NCBI GenBank assembly: GCA_036362985.1
Contig: JAYGXS010000002.1
Coordinates: 8,368,795 to 8,432,794 of the forward strand
Length of the DNA stretch: 64,000 nucleotides
Direction of reading: 5' to 3'
DNA from: Ligula intestinalis
Taxonomy: Eukaryota; Platyhelminthes; Cestoda; Diphyllobothriidea; Diphyllobothriidae
The notes under the pieces are model-generated. The model searched no databases and was not told the DNA's origin. It saw only the letters and a program-made list of their open reading frames with translations. The position numbers and the translations under genes are program-made. Each line of letters starts with the position of its first letter. Position 1 is the stretch's first letter. Of this stretch, positions 22,651 through 35,459 are shown one piece after another.

Positions 22651-24615
22651 ATTGATAGTTATTCTATGCTTGTAATAAGCTGACCAATGGATATAACAAC
22701 GTCAGTGATCGTCTGTGTTTTATCACTGGCGGAACTGGTCTGCGCCTCCTAACGCCTGGGACAGCCGTAACACCCCCAAAACGTAGTCTGTCGGTTTTGT
22801 TTTAACTGGCCCTTACTACCGCGGGCAACTTTCGATCGCTCGTCAAACAAACAAACCTCTGAGCACCTTATTCTTTAGTGAACTCTACATTCTCGATTAA
22901 GTCCTTGCACTGGATATGAGGCAGTGAGTAAGCGTTCCGTTGGTATTTTAACTATTCTGAAGCCCACGCAGTTAGCCCCCCCCCCCCCGGGATGCTCCCG
23001 CTGGTGCTTAATTGTTCCCTCCCCCCCCCCCCCCCCCTAACTCTTGCTTTTTGCTGCCACTCTTATCTCCGCCGATAGGCTTCAATAGAAGTTCAAAGGT
23101 TCACGCGAATAAAGCCATGGTTCCGGTGCTCGACTAGTCTTCATTTTTTTACTTATACGTACAGACAGACGCACACACACACACACCTGGAATGCGCACA
23201 TTCGTCTCAATTCTGGAGACCGGCAGCTTTTTATCAATAAACCTCTTGTTCATACTACTGTCAATCTTTGGGAGGAAATTAGATCAACTTTCCGAACTGT
23301 ATGGTGTGAGTGCAACGGTTTCAGATCGCCAGGGAAGTCCCGATGACTCCATATTGCTTTCGAGGTGTCTAGCTTACACATCAGTTCTTAAAATTGCACC
23401 GATAGGCAGGAGTAAAATTAGGAATTATGTACTCGGGCTAGAATATGGTCAGAAATATGTAAACTTTGATACGGCATCAAGTGGTTGAGGGGCAGTATTG
23501 GATATGATCAGAGCTGAACTTGGGACCAAAACAAAAACTAGCTACCAAACCAACCGCTTAAACCTTAAGTTTCACCAAACCAACAGCCAAATGCTTACTA
23601 TTATCCTCAGTCAGTACCGTAACCGTACCCTCTAAACTCCCGCCATAACGCCCATAATAATTATAAGGTTTATTAGTTAGAAATCTCTTGGGCACCGTCA
23701 AAACCTTTGACAATGCTTGACAAATAAGCCCAAGCATCTGAACATGTTCCCTAATCGATCTGGCGGGTCAACCCCTTGATCTCAATAATGGTTCCTCTTT
23801 TCTCAGGCTAGAAACTTATCTATTTCATGCGAGGATAGCACTTATAGATCTAGCCTGATTGAAGGACGGCAAAATAACTGTCTCTTACAAGTTTGAGTTT
23901 GGTGTCTAGAGGCCACTTAGACCGGCACATGACAATGAGCCACCAGTTATCCAGGAATGTTATCTGAGCAAAACAATAAAGACATTGACATGCCCAGTTT
24001 TAGTCCTTTTAATCATCAGCTAGGGATACTTCAATCTCGCAGGTGATTATGCATCCAAGATGACAAAGCCAACGGATTCAAGATGCTCAATAGCCCAGTG
24101 GACCAGAAATCAAATACCCGATGTATTAGCATCTGGGATTGGTCTACAACCGGTCGATAATCCAGAAATAGCCCCCGCGATTGCGGAACTTTCTCTGTCG
24201 TTTTAAGTGGATACTGTTATGTCAGGACTTTTGAAACGTTGTTTTTCTGGAAGAAATTTGAACGAGGCAAATATCATGCGACTCCTCTACCCCCTCAACA
24301 TGCGTCCACATCTAAGACTTAAAGCTCCTACTCTATTTCCCTATCAATCTTCACCCTTCTAAGTCGATACTTAATTGGACAGTTAATGTATCTAATTGCT
24401 AGGCAATGACCATTTGCAGGTGAATAAAAGATCGCGAAATTGTATTCAGTAAATGCTGTTAGTCTCGTGATGTTTTCCGTATTCAGGACTTTGTTTGCTG
24501 AAGAGTATAGTGTCCCATTTGCGACACTACAGTTACATGAGGAGTTGTGTGGACTTAGTTACAAAATATGAAACTTGTTCTCGTGCTTTTACACTGAACT
24601 AAAATGATGTTTATT
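22651..24615. other. No gene; C-runs at 22,976-22,988 and 23,021-23,037
   Basis: It contains two long C homopolymers, a (CA)n tract at 23,171-23,186 and a 98-codon plus frame (23,192-23,488) without any recognised motif. The remaining sequence looks unique or decayed. Confidence 0.45.
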
Positions 24616-24619
24616 ATCA

Positions 24620-24720
24620 CTCGTTGATGAACGTTCACCGGAACTGATCTGTCCCGCTCTACTTTGGGCCTCGTCGGAGGCCCCGACGGCCGTAACCATT
24701 GTTAGTAGGCAGATAGAATG
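24620..24720 (-). repeat. SINE-B 3' body fragment
   Basis: CACTCGTTGATGAACGTTCACC, followed by a GTCCCGCTCT block and GGGCCTCG, matches 54,910-55,015 and 54,615-54,700. Only the 3' body is present. Confidence 0.5.
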
Positions 24721-25048
24721 GAAAGGAACACCAAACATTTGCACGCAAGGCTCACTCTTGGAGAACATGCGTCGGTTTATGTCTAGAAATATTTGTGCAA
24801 TTCAAACAATTTTCGCAAATACCCATCTTCTTAGAAAGTTACTTTTAAATGCATCCTCTCCAGTTCCCTTTGGGGGGGGGGGAGAAATCGCGTTGTATGA
24901 AAATAGGAAAATAGGCAGGAATCCTTATAACAAATAACAGACTACATAATTGCTGCTACATCGTCACTCATGTGTGCTGACTAAATAAAAGTTTCCTCCA
25001 GGTAGAATGATGACTGTAGAAAATTAATAACGATATAGTATGCCACTA
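24721..25048. other. No gene recognised
   Basis: AT-rich with a 10-G run near 24,873. I see nothing to annotate. Confidence 0.4.
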
Positions 25049-25607
25049 CAGTAGTCGCCGGTTTTTAAGCCCACGGTTAATAGGCCCAGCCGCGTATTAA
25101 GCCCAAATCAGCTTAGGACGGAATTTTACATAGCAAAATCCGCCGGCTAATAAACCCAGTCACCGGCTACAAAGCCCAGTTTGTCAACAGGATAGAGTGA
25201 GATTATCGTCGCTCTGCGTGCGTAACGCGGTCTACAGGCATCAGATTTCACAAAATTCGACGATTTCTGGTGCCTGGAGAAGGACATCAAAGAGCACTTG
25301 CGAGTGAAGTTTCCTCCGAAACAACTGACACTAGACTGCTCTTTTTAAACATGTCGCAAATAATTTTTGTATTTCTGTTGTTACGTAAAATACAGACAAA
25401 CAGCATTCTTTTCTTGCCTGTAAACTGGTATAATAAACATATTATTATTATTACCAAGCTCTTCACATAAAACAGTACATATGTAATGTATAGTGCCTAT
25501 CCTGCGTTTGCTAATCAAGAACTAGGACTCTCCGGTTAGTGTGCCCGCCGCTTATTAAGCCCAATTTGGTCTTGGCCCGAGATGGGCTTAATAGCCGGCG
25601 ACTACTA
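25049..25607. mobile_element. Pogo/Tigger-like miniature element
   Basis: The terminal inverted repeats are CAGTAGTCGCCGG-TTTTTAAGCCCA at the left and its counterpart (reverse complement TAGTAGTCGCCGGCTATTAAGCCCA) at the right. Each is flanked by TA (25,047-25,048 and 25,608-25,609). TA target duplication with CAGT-type ends fits the pogo/Tigger branch of Tc1-mariner elements. The GCCGG-CTAATAA-GCCCA motif recurs several times just inside each end. The interior (559 bp in all) encodes no recognisable transposase, so the element is non-autonomous. Confidence 0.75.
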
Positions 25608-25779
25608 TATAATAACCACATTTAGCTTCACGTAAACGTAACTATACCAGCCATTAACCAGCGGAATCATCAGTACTCTGCCTGAGTAGCCCACTAACCC
25701 ATAGGAACCCCCTGGCGACATAAGGAACCAATCTAAAGGGGCGCTGGCATGTGAACGGACATCAACACGGCATGCGGAA

Positions 25780-26250
25780 GGACCGCAGAGTGCTTTGTTT
25801 GTTGTGGTTGACGCGACGCCACACACACACACACACGGGCCCACGGCGCCAAATCTGTAAGCTCAGTGACGAGCGCACGGACGGACGCTCGCGCTCGTCC
25901 GCCACCGCCACACTGCTCAATCGCCGTGCGTGCGTGCGTGCGCATGCGTTGAAACGTGCACTCAGCCACCACTCGCATTCAATTGGCTGGCCTCGCTAGT
26001 CTGGCCAATCAAAGCGGCCTTTGTCTGATCTATCTAGCCACCACCGAGTCGAGACACGCAGCACGCGGTTCTCGATTCAGGACGGTGACTCAGCCGCTTG
26101 CACGCTTGCACTTCACCCCCACCCCGCTACCTCCGGTCCCCCCCCTCCCCCATCTGAATACACACACACACACGCATCTCAGACGCACTCAAACTGCCGA
26201 GTAGTGTGTGAGTCCGCGAATGCTTGACATCTGTGTACGCTCCGTCTCCC
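25780..26250. other. CpG-rich island, possible promoter
   Basis: Unlike the AT-rich surroundings, this stretch is GC- and CpG-rich (for example GACGCTCGCGCTCGTCCGCC). It carries CA-type tracts at 25,820-25,836 and 26,160-26,173 and a CGTG-type tract near 25,927. Frames on both strands are open by composition only. It could be a promoter or 5' UTR, but no adjacent exon was recognised. Confidence 0.35.
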
Positions 26251-28744
26251 GTCTTGACAGTGGCATATGACAATCATCATCGTACGTGCTTCCTCCTTCT
26301 CCACTTCTCTCTGAGTCCCTACTACCATCACCGCCACTGACACTGGGAAGGAAAGAGCTTTTAGTCTACCCTACCGGAAACACCTGACAAAGCCCCCCAG
26401 TTTGACGAGTTTGGGGTACTGTCCTGCGCCTCTTTGCATTCGCTGCGAAATCGACCGGAAAATTTGGATCCTCTCGGAGGTATGTAGTCCCATTGTTGTG
26501 GGTTTTGAACTTTTGATCCATCCGATGCGCTTCTATGACTTTGACGGTAAGGGAAAAAATTTCAATATGCACATTTCTGACGGAATTTTGACCATGCCAG
26601 GCTAGATGCGTCTTTTACAATCGAATTAAGACTACCGCGATGCTTCTTATACTTACTCTATACTTCCTCCAAAATTAAAAGTCGACGCATTTCTGTGGAA
26701 GGAATTCCAAACCTTTCAATGAGCTTCGACTGGCCTTTATATTCACCTTTAGCAGGGGAATAAAACGGCACCTACCAACATGATGGGCTAAAGTAGCTCT
26801 TAGTAACTAGCACCTTCGCTACGAATCGTTTCATTAAAGTATTTTTATAGAAAATCTTATATAAAATGTCATGTTTAAAATGTTATAGAATTGACTACTG
26901 GACTACAAAACTACTCATTGGTAAATGAAATTCGTCTGCCTACCCCGTGACATTAATCGACATTTTGAAATTGATCAACCTACGCTGGACCGTTTGTTAG
27001 GATGAAGCCTAACCCTGTACATCAATTTGTGGGAGATGATTCATAAATAAGCCGGTAACTGAGCCAACTGAAGTGCATGAGGGTCAACGATGCTAGATGA
27101 GACACAATTGTATGCGGGTTCCCATTTTACAGTTAATCTGATGGAATCATGCTGGCTCGGAACTATATTCCTTAAAATGGCAGTCGTCGCCGTGGAAGGT
27201 ACGTATATCTTAGGCTTTGGTAAAGCTCCACAATATTTTCTTCGAAAATACTTCATAAGAGAGGAAATTAGCCACTAAAAAGCCTTACTTGCTTAAATTT
27301 TTGTTCCCGACAAGAAAGGATTATATTTGAGGGGTACTCGATAGTCCAAGCTTACAACCTCGGTAAAAAAAGAGCGTTTCTTCGTTAGTGAGACCTGGTG
27401 TTGGGATATACCTGACTGATGAGGTTTGAAAAGCTAGAAGTAGCCACTGCAATCTCTTTGTTTTGTGAGAAGTTTCTGCCTGTATCCTTATCCGCATAGA
27501 AGCGAGGGGTTTTGCGATGCTCCTTCGTGGAAGACGTCTTTCGGTACGGTACCAGAAGCTCGAAAAGATTCTGCGAGACTATGAACACACCTGTAAATGA
27601 TTGCAGGGCTGCATATTAAAGCATGTCAGTTTGTGTCAAAAGAACGCATTTTATCACCAGTTTGACTTGGGGCTACCGACTGAATCTTCAGATGCTTTGC
27701 AAAGTCTGCAAGGTCTATGCATCGGGATTTTTTTTACTTATTTGCTGATTGCATTGTCGTCTGTAATTTTGTATAGGGACGTTTAGAACTATAGCTTATG
27801 GCTTTGTGTCTAAGAACATCGGACAGTTTGTTCTACTCTCAAATTAACAACCTTTAACAACCGAAATACTCCCGTCTTCAGGGCTTATAATCTTCTACAC
27901 GAAGGTGTCATGAGGCAAACGTTTCGTTCGCATAGGAACTAATAATCTTCTGGGACTTTAAATGCCCAGTTAAATTACCTAACCACTCAAAAGCTATTTA
28001 CCTGTCAGCGCGACTGACGTGTTTATAAAAAAGCAACCCTTGACCCTCACTTATTTCACGGCTGTTCTTACCTATGACTCTATTTTTTATAAACTCCGTC
28101 CTTCAGTTGTTACCCCAAGTCTTAGTTAACAAAGTACTTTAGTTGTCTGACGCCTTGAACAATGGTGCATATACGTGCACATATGGGCCAGTTAGCTAAA
28201 TAGGGCACATGGAGATTTTGTCTCCTTTCCCTGACATACCATCGATTTGTTTGTGTGATTTTGTTCAAAAGGTCCACTGGTCAGCCGCATCTATCCATTT
28301 TTATCCGCTACCGTGCGACAAGCAAGAATTGCAACCGGCTGTATAAAGTCTTTCACTATCCCGAATTGTAAAATTTGATATTGAAAGCCGGGCTTATTCT
28401 CACAGCTTAGAGGCGCCAGAGTCCTTTTGCTTAGTTGAGATCTTTTCCACCAGAAACCAATGGATTGGCGAGACTGGTTTGCGCTACGTCTTTATTTTCA
28501 CTCTGCCCCCCCCCCCCCGTTTTCATCTTACGATCCTTCTGATCCCCGTCCTCAGATTTGACTGTCGATGAACTTCAAACTATATGCTCAGTTTAACTCT
28601 TAGTCCGAAACCAGGCTGAATACTGTTTTGAGTGTGCACGCGGGTATTGTTAAGATGCAATTCCGAAATATGACCAAAAAATCGATTACCTATAGAAATT
28701 TGAGGCAACTTCGGCAAAAGTAACTTATTTAGTTCCCCTCATAT
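26251..28744. other. No gene recognised over 2.5 kb
   Basis: Short frames (at most 71 codons) only. A C run lies at 28,506-28,518. No repeat similarity to the rest of the window was noticed. Confidence 0.4.
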
Positions 28745-29075
28745 TACCCTAGGGCCAGCATTTTGTCCTACGGAAACGATGGTTCTAGGGTTTGGAGGGC
28801 TGGAAAAACAGGCTAGGCAGAGAAGGAAATATAAATAATTAAGTGTGAGGTAAAAAAATGCAGTCAAAGTTGTTTCCCACGGCCGCTGAGAGTAAGTTGT
28901 TCCGCATGTAAAGTGAAGGTGTGCGCGGCGCTTCACGCCGCGGACTATACCAATCTAACTGCAGAAAGTTAAGTTGGACCTCAGGTAAGTTGAAGTAAAC
29001 GACCTCCTAACCACCATTTCTATTTTTCAGGAATTTAAACAAACCTGCAATTTGATAATCAGGTTTTCCCGCAAA
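28745..29075 (+). repeat. Dispersed repeat C, longest copy
   Basis: This copy extends from the ACGGAAACGATGGTTCTAGG region to GATAATCAGGTTTTCCCGC and matches 8,735-9,060 inverted and 5,340-5,480 direct. It contains the small GC hairpin GCGGCGCTTCACGCCGC near 28,926. The class is unknown. Confidence 0.6.
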
Positions 29076-31232
29076 ACGTTAAACGATAATCCAGATTAAG
29101 AAAATCTACAGACATAGATCAACAACACTTCTAAATGCAAATAAACAAAAATGCATATACCTATCCTTATTCCCCACCCATAAAATCCTATAACCACTGT
29201 TTTCATAGGACAGCCTGCTGGGAGTAGGGATAAATTAGGGGGACTACATAAACTACTGTTGCCGCAACTTCTAATCGGAGATAGTGGGAAAAGCAACTTT
29301 GCCGGGTCCTGTGGTTCGATATGCAGGGCCTGTTACTGATGCGATGATAGATGTACTTGTGAAAATAGACTTTAAATGCTGCAATACAGTCATCATTATG
29401 CAGCACATGAGCATCCTTCTTTGATCGCTATGTGGTATCTGAGAGAAAAACGTACAAATCAGCAAAGAAGACATATGATGGAAGGCCGGATCGATTTGTA
29501 TTTAATTCTGAGCTTCCGGGGTCTAACCAGAGTCCATCGTCAGATTTGCAGCTCACACCTACGAAACAGGCCATAAGTTCAACTTCTCTGCCGTCAAGGT
29601 ACTCGCGCGCGCGGGAAACAAGACGAGCAGAGAATTTATCGAAGCCTGGTCCACGGACGAGAATTCTGTCAACAGATGTGTCGAATTGGCGCCGGCGTAC
29701 AGAGCCTTACGCTAATGCATACGATCACATCCAGACACCCGCCATAATTAATTGGCTCCACATCCTCCATAATCGCCCCATTTTCGGTACTGACGTGGCC
29801 ATTTGGTGCCCAAACTTAACAGTTACCGATTTTTTATACGTTTAAATTGTAACTGTTTGTTTACAGGCAATAACTAGCCAACTTTTTTGTTGCTGCTTCC
29901 CATCTCTGACGATGGACTCCGGTAAGAGTCCAGACTCTCAGAAGAAAATACAAATCGTTCCGGTGTTCGATCATCTGTCGTCTTTGCCGATACAAATACC
30001 TGGAACGCAAACGTTCTCTTTCATTCGTGTACAACTCATCCTACAGCCCTACAGCAGCTGTCTGTAGTTGTCTTCTCCGGTTTATTGGTCGTCAGTAGCC
30101 AGTTTCATAATCCGGACTCATTTTTCGTTAGGTATTCGGTGCTTATGTTCTTGCAGTAAATCATGCACTCCTATCATGTTGTTATATTCAGTCAAAGCCT
30201 AGTGGCTGGTTAGGTGATAAGCTTTTTTGAGGCTAGAGCGTGTAACAGAAATCCTCAATAGCCAATGGATTCGAGCTTCCGATATTTCAAACTGATATTC
30301 GGTTATAGCTGGCTATTTGCATCAATCACTCTAGGGATGATCATTTCTGGCTCCCTTTTAGTTGTATGTCATATCAGTCAGTCATTGTTCACTTGAGAGC
30401 CAACGAGGGACCAAGATAAGCCGACGAGGTCACCCGTACTCCGTCTTGCAAATAAGCAGGTCTGTAGACATTAATCCCACGCGATGCAAAATGTGGGAAC
30501 CGAGGACGACTCGAAGTTGATAGCTTTGAATATTTTCCTTTACTTGTTTTCTGCAGTTTCCTTATTCAAGTTCGCCCTTTTAAGTGCATAAAAGCCTTCT
30601 AGCATTGAAAAACTAGCTGCATGCAGGAACTAATTGTTTGTTTTTGCGGTTAGCGTTTTAGAAGTGAAATAATGACTCGCCTTCGCACCCTAGACGTGTC
30701 TATGCGATCCACTTTTTTCGTCCCACTACAATAGTTTCTTTTCAATTTAATGAGGCTATTCGTGCTCTTTGGTGGCACTTTCATACGGCACGAAAACAGG
30801 GTATCCATGCTGGATTCAGAGAGCCCGTGAATATAAAATAAGTCAACTTTAGATCCCCTCAAGCCTCGTACTTGATATGCTTTCAGCTTTTTTCCTCTAA
30901 TCCCTTTAGCCATCCCTTTCAGATTCTGTGTGATCTCAACAGTTCCGTGTTAACCCCATTCTCACAGACCTTGCAGCTCTGAGCACTTTGCAGACCATAT
31001 GGGCGGGATTTATGCGGAAGTAGCACTTTTTTCCCTGCAGGTTAGATTCGTAACATCCAGGATGTCGCTATTTTATGTAATCATATTCCTTTTATGATTT
31101 CAAGCGTTTTTTTAAGCCTTACGCTTTGCCTTGGCCTACTGCATAACGTCCAGACCACAAACGCCTATTGAACCTCAAATGTAGATCAGTATATTAGAAG
31201 AAATGGGGGCGTTCACCGGGAGAGGTTTATTA
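29076..31232. other. No gene recognised over 2.1 kb
   Basis: The longest frame, 137 codons at 29,432-29,845 (plus), has no recognised domain and unremarkable composition. The remainder is AT-rich without identified repeats. Confidence 0.35.
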
Positions 31233-31283
31233 CAAGTCTGACGTTTCGGGTAGTGGTCTCGTCTACCCATCTTCAGAGAATGG
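31233..31283 (-). ncRNA. Hammerhead ribozyme motif, locus a (core intact)
   Basis: On the minus strand CTGAAGA (31,270-31,276) is followed by a stem II of GGGTAG / CTACCC and then GAAACGTC (31,240-31,247). The invariant residues of the hammerhead core (CUGANGA, GAAA and the GUC cleavage triplet) are present. Stem III is the minimal palindromic ACGU form known from Penelope-type hammerheads, which act as dimers. Stem I starts TCT / AGA. One extra T lies at the base of stem II, which departs from the textbook 10.1-11.1 pair. Activity is not proven. Confidence 0.6.
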
Positions 31284-32254
31284 ATACTCTGGCTCAAAAT
31301 TCTCGTCTTTATGTCGTCCTTTCTTGCGTGTGCCCGTTCGACCAATCACGTTTGAGTATATTGAGTATATTAGTCTCCTATTTATCTCCTCCTGTACATG
31401 TGGTCCTACTGTCAAAGCTTTTCCGCCCAGCACTTAGTTAATCTTCTATTTTCTTCCTACTTTCAGGAGTTTTTATGATCCAAGACCTTGTTTTTGTTTT
31501 ATTAAAAAACTACCTGAAGTACTCCAACCGCCCACAGGCTTGCTTCTTCCGCAAGAGGTGAATATTTGAGAGGGAGGGGGCTGAGATTTTAAGAAGCTGG
31601 GTGTGGAGGGGAGGAGGGGTGTAACTTGCGTGTGTCAGCGTTCCAGCGCTCCTCTTTTGAGATAATTAAAATTTCCAGCAGTGGACGGGATGGGTTGTGC
31701 CGCGTCGGCCTACCCCCTCTTTTAATTCCGCCATGATGCGGCGGAGAGATAGGACGTTCTAGCTGACCCGGTAGACGGTCTCGTCTCCTTGCGCTAAACA
31801 ACGTGGCTGAGTCTACACACAGCTCCATCATGTCAAAGCTAGGACCGGGAGTGGCCGCTGCTTTAATCATAAATAACATTTCGGTGTCTAAATCATGTCT
31901 GCTCTCTCGCAAGTCACCAACATGTCCAGGTCGCGCATGTGACTATACTGTCTGGAAACTTAGGGTTCTAGTACTAAGCTAAGTTTTTGCCCTCAGATAT
32001 ATCTTCGTTTTAAAAGTTTTTTTTTGAGGCTACAGGTTGAAGTCCGTTCATGGGCAAGTGTTCTTACCTTTCATCCATATTGTTGGATACCTTGGAATAG
32101 GTTTATGTTAACTTGCATCTTTTTTTAAGCCAGCGCACGCAGCAGGATTTATGTTCAAACGAATTACAGGACAGCCTTTCAACTGCTTTCTGTCTTTGCG
32201 TGAAGTAGATAACAAGTGGAGAGCAAAGCAGTTTGAATTTACACAGGATAAATA
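31284..32254. other. No gene recognised
   Basis: It includes a 107-codon minus frame (31,589-31,912) with no known motif and a GA-rich patch at 31,560-31,620. Nothing else was seen. Confidence 0.4.
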
Positions 32255-32560
32255 ACTGTGAGTTCGTGGCTCAATGGTTAGGACATTCGCCTCTGACTTG
32301 AGAGATCGCGAATTCAAAACTCGAGTGTGGCAGCAATTTCAGCGGCAACACTGGAGTTGGGTATCACTAGCCCATGACGGCAAATGAGCAAGAAAAGGCC
32401 TTCCTAGTGTCCCAAGTCTTTGCTAGTAATGTCCTTCTGCCTACATCCTAGCCGCTTCGCGGTGGAGGCTCGAGAGAGAGAGAGCTCTAATGGCAACATA
32501 GACGGACGATTGGGTCCTCTAACAGATTGGTGTACGCATATCTGCTTCTATATATAAAAA
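32255..32560 (+). repeat. SINE family C, full copy
   Basis: The tRNA-like head has an A box (TTCGTGGCTCAATGGTTAGG) and a damaged B box (GCGAATTCAAAACTCG). The body follows with TGTGGCAGCAATTTCAGC, ACTGGAGTTGGGTATCACTA, GCCGCTTCGCGGTGGAGGCTC and a (GA)n tract. The 18.2- and 18.6-kb copies are inverted relative to it. Confidence 0.7.
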
Positions 32561-32684
32561 ATATATCATTTTTCAACGCGGCAAATAGTGAATAATAATG
32601 TCGCCTTTAAACTTGGGATACACGACGGAAAAGTGGGGACGGGAATCAACAAAAATCAAAGGATGATTAAATTCAGGCATGCAT

Positions 32685-32991
32685 TTACCATGGCAGTTGG
32701 AGATCAGCCACATGATCTAACTGCTTGCATAGGCCGGCTTTCACCCGCCGTACATGGGCTGTTTCCATGTGTTCGAACAGTGGCTCTGAAAGATGTTTCG
32801 AGGTCAACAGAGTGACCGCTGTCAAGCAAATATTTTGTAATGGAGGATCGTGGTACTTTGTTTTCTTCTTTAAAAAGCCAAGCAGAAAAATTTTCAGCGG
32901 CCCTGGTCGTCAATCGCCTTTGCGTACGCCCAATGTACTTGTATCCGTAGGTGCACCTGAATTCATAGACACAATCTGCGGTAGCGTGCAA
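32685..32991 (-). pseudogene. Penelope-like element, GIY-YIG endonuclease domain
   Basis: The minus frame encodes CVYEFRCTYGYKYIGRTQRR, the GIY-YIG core in its Penelope form (C..F.C...YKYIGRT.RRL), then EN-SAWL and SSITKYLLDSGHSVD. A frameshift near 32,745 breaks the frame. In the next frame the conserved C-terminal signature GLCKQLDHVADLQLPW ends at a TAA (32,685-32,687), at the family's usual position. The reverse transcriptase part upstream is missing. The relic lies between two minus-strand hammerhead motifs (31.2 and 34.7 kb), but nothing coding for RT remains between them. Confidence 0.85.
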
Positions 32992-34699
32992 AGTGGATCG
33001 TGGAGTTGGGGCTTTCGCTTATGTGTATTTTCGCTACTTTCAAAGCCTGTAAAACTGTCTTCGTCACTATCCTGCGTGCATAATTCTGTACGTGTCGTGT
33101 TATTCAGAACGTTATAGCCAAGCAGTCGAAGAGAATGAAGAATTGAATAACCTAGAATAGGGTTCTACTCATCTTATAATTGACGTACAAGAGCTAAAAA
33201 AGGATGAAGAGTGATTAGAGTAACGATGACAATAAGCAAGCGTTCATTAAGAAGCACGGATGAGTGTTAATTAACGAGGGTGAGAGGGCAGGGGTTAACG
33301 AGGGTCAGAGGAGCATTATCACGACAGTACGCTGACTTGTTTTTTAAGTGAAAGACTTTGTATAAGACCTACTTTTATGTTCGCCTCTGTTCTCTCAAAT
33401 CACGCATACCCCTGACCCTAAAGTGGGCAAGTGTTTTTATTTTGATCGTCAAATAGGCTCAGTGTAAAGGTCGGTCCTTCTATTTTGTTTTCATCAGCAT
33501 ATTATTCAAGTTCCAGGCTATAAAGGGTTGCTTTGTGCTTTCTGAAAAACTCATGATGACGCTGATGATGGCTATTCAAATTTTGGTTGTGTCAGTCGCA
33601 GTCATTTATGACAGTCGCACTGACTCCCAAGGGACCCGACAGCTGCTAGTCACCCCGATGTCAGGGTTGATTTACTGACAGCTAATTTCTCTGAAACCTC
33701 AGCCTTCCATTCGTTACGCGTGCACAATTTTTGGGGAATTACGCAATTAATAGAACTAAATTTTTGTAACAACATATTCAAGTAATAATCCGCTAACTCC
33801 GACTTCTCTCCGACCGTTTGGTTTATTTTCTGAGGCTCAGGGAGGTTATCGGTACATAAACTATTCGGGGCTAAGTATGGAATTCGAACGTATCATGTTC
33901 CTTAGCCCGGGGTCTCACATATTTGCTCTAATCCCCCTCCCCCTATCCTTAGAATAACCTTTAAGTTGCCCTCTGTGTCCAGACGCATCGCTATATAACT
34001 GCCGATAGTACGTCTTAGTTTTCGCGAGCATTCCCATGTTAGACTTGACAAGCGGGAGTAGGCATGTAAATATAAAGAAGAACATTCGTCGCTACCAAGG
34101 AAACGCTCGCCGAAAGGTCAATACTACAAACATTTGTTTTTTTTTCAGTAACTCAGCATCGGGCGTCCACAATTACATAAATCATAAAAAGATGTCAGTT
34201 TTATAGGATTTTTAGGTGTCTTATGGTTAATACTCATAGTTTTCACGCCATCCGCATGGCGAGATCGGCTTGTAGAGGTCATCGGGACTAGAGGAGGGGG
34301 AAAGTAGGGTAGGTAATGTGGGTGGGGGGACGGTGAATATCATGGAGGGCGGAGCGCAGAGTGCACAGTTGTCATGGGGGAGGGCGGGAGGCCAAATGCG
34401 ATCACCACCTGGATTCGTCGTCGGCCACGGAAGAGAAGGTGCCTCTGCTAATGTAATCTGACAGCACAGCACTGAATTCGTTAGCCGTATATCCACTGTC
34501 TCGGCTGTTGCTAGCACCCGTTCGCGCATGCCCTTAATGCACTTGACTTGTTTCCGGTAGACAACCTAAAAGGTTTCGCTGGGATCGAATCACGATGAGT
34601 ATCGACTAGGTGTGCGAGAATAGAACTGGAAATCGTTTTCACCATCCCCCAAAGAAGAAGAAGAAGCAGAGAGTACGAGGACATCGACCGAATTCTATT
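32992..34699. other. No gene recognised over 1.7 kb
   Basis: I looked for Penelope RT sequence upstream of the GIY-YIG relic on the minus strand and found none. A proline-rich minus frame (34,227-34,529) is compositional. Confidence 0.4.
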
Positions 34700-34746
34700 G
34701 AGACTGACGTTTCAGATCCTTGCTCGGTTCCATCGTCAGAGCAACT
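34700..34746 (-). ncRNA. Hammerhead ribozyme motif, locus b (core intact)
   Basis: The minus strand reads CTGACGA (34,733-34,739), stem II GGAACC / GGATCT (one mismatch), then GAAACGTC (34,706-34,713). Position 7 of the core is variable in hammerheads, so CTGACGA is compatible. Stem I starts CT / AG. The palindromic ACGU stem III is again minimal. The call rests on motif match only. Confidence 0.5.
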
Positions 34747-35459
34747 AGATGATTGTTCCTGTTTACCTGGACTGTTTCAACCTTGCCGCATGCCTGGTAT
34801 TATATCCATGCTCGAAGCACGAAGTTTGACCTGCCTGTTTGCTGCTGACTGACCGAACTGGAAATCGATCTAGTACAACTCTTACAGTTTCAGTATCTCT
34901 GCAATTGTATAGGCCCGATGATAAATTACTGAAGCGAATGTTTGCCGAATGGGCTGTTCAAATTTTGCTTTGGATAATCGGAAGGCAGAGAAGAACGACG
35001 TTTGTCGTAATTACTTTATTGATTTGAGAGGCTTTGCGTCTCAGCATGATATATTTTGGAATCTGTTAAAACTGCTCATGTGAGGACTCGCAAAGAAGCG
35101 TATCCTACGCCGATGTAAGTGTACTTGGGGTGGTAGCTTGAATACCAGAAAGAACAATTTCGCTTCATTTGTCTGTGTGTAGCCGGTATATAAATAGTGT
35201 AAAAAATTATATGTTTGTTAGACAATAGACAGGGCTTTGTGCTCAGATATTTAATTAAAGCGAAGGTATCGTCATTGTGTAGCTCAGTAGAATTGTCCGT
35301 CACAACTGACGAAGACTGCCCATATGTTGGAGGGAACACAGTGGTACCTTATGTGGGCGTTTTATAGTAGAAAGGATCCCCGCCAAATCTACCTCACTTT
35401 TCCAACGCTGATCATTTTCCAATGCCCAGATAGTTAGGACGACTGGACGTGGACTGGGA

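Noticed and set aside
29432..29845. 137-codon plus-strand frame
   Set aside because: No recognised motif, no second copy for comparison and no splice or promoter context.
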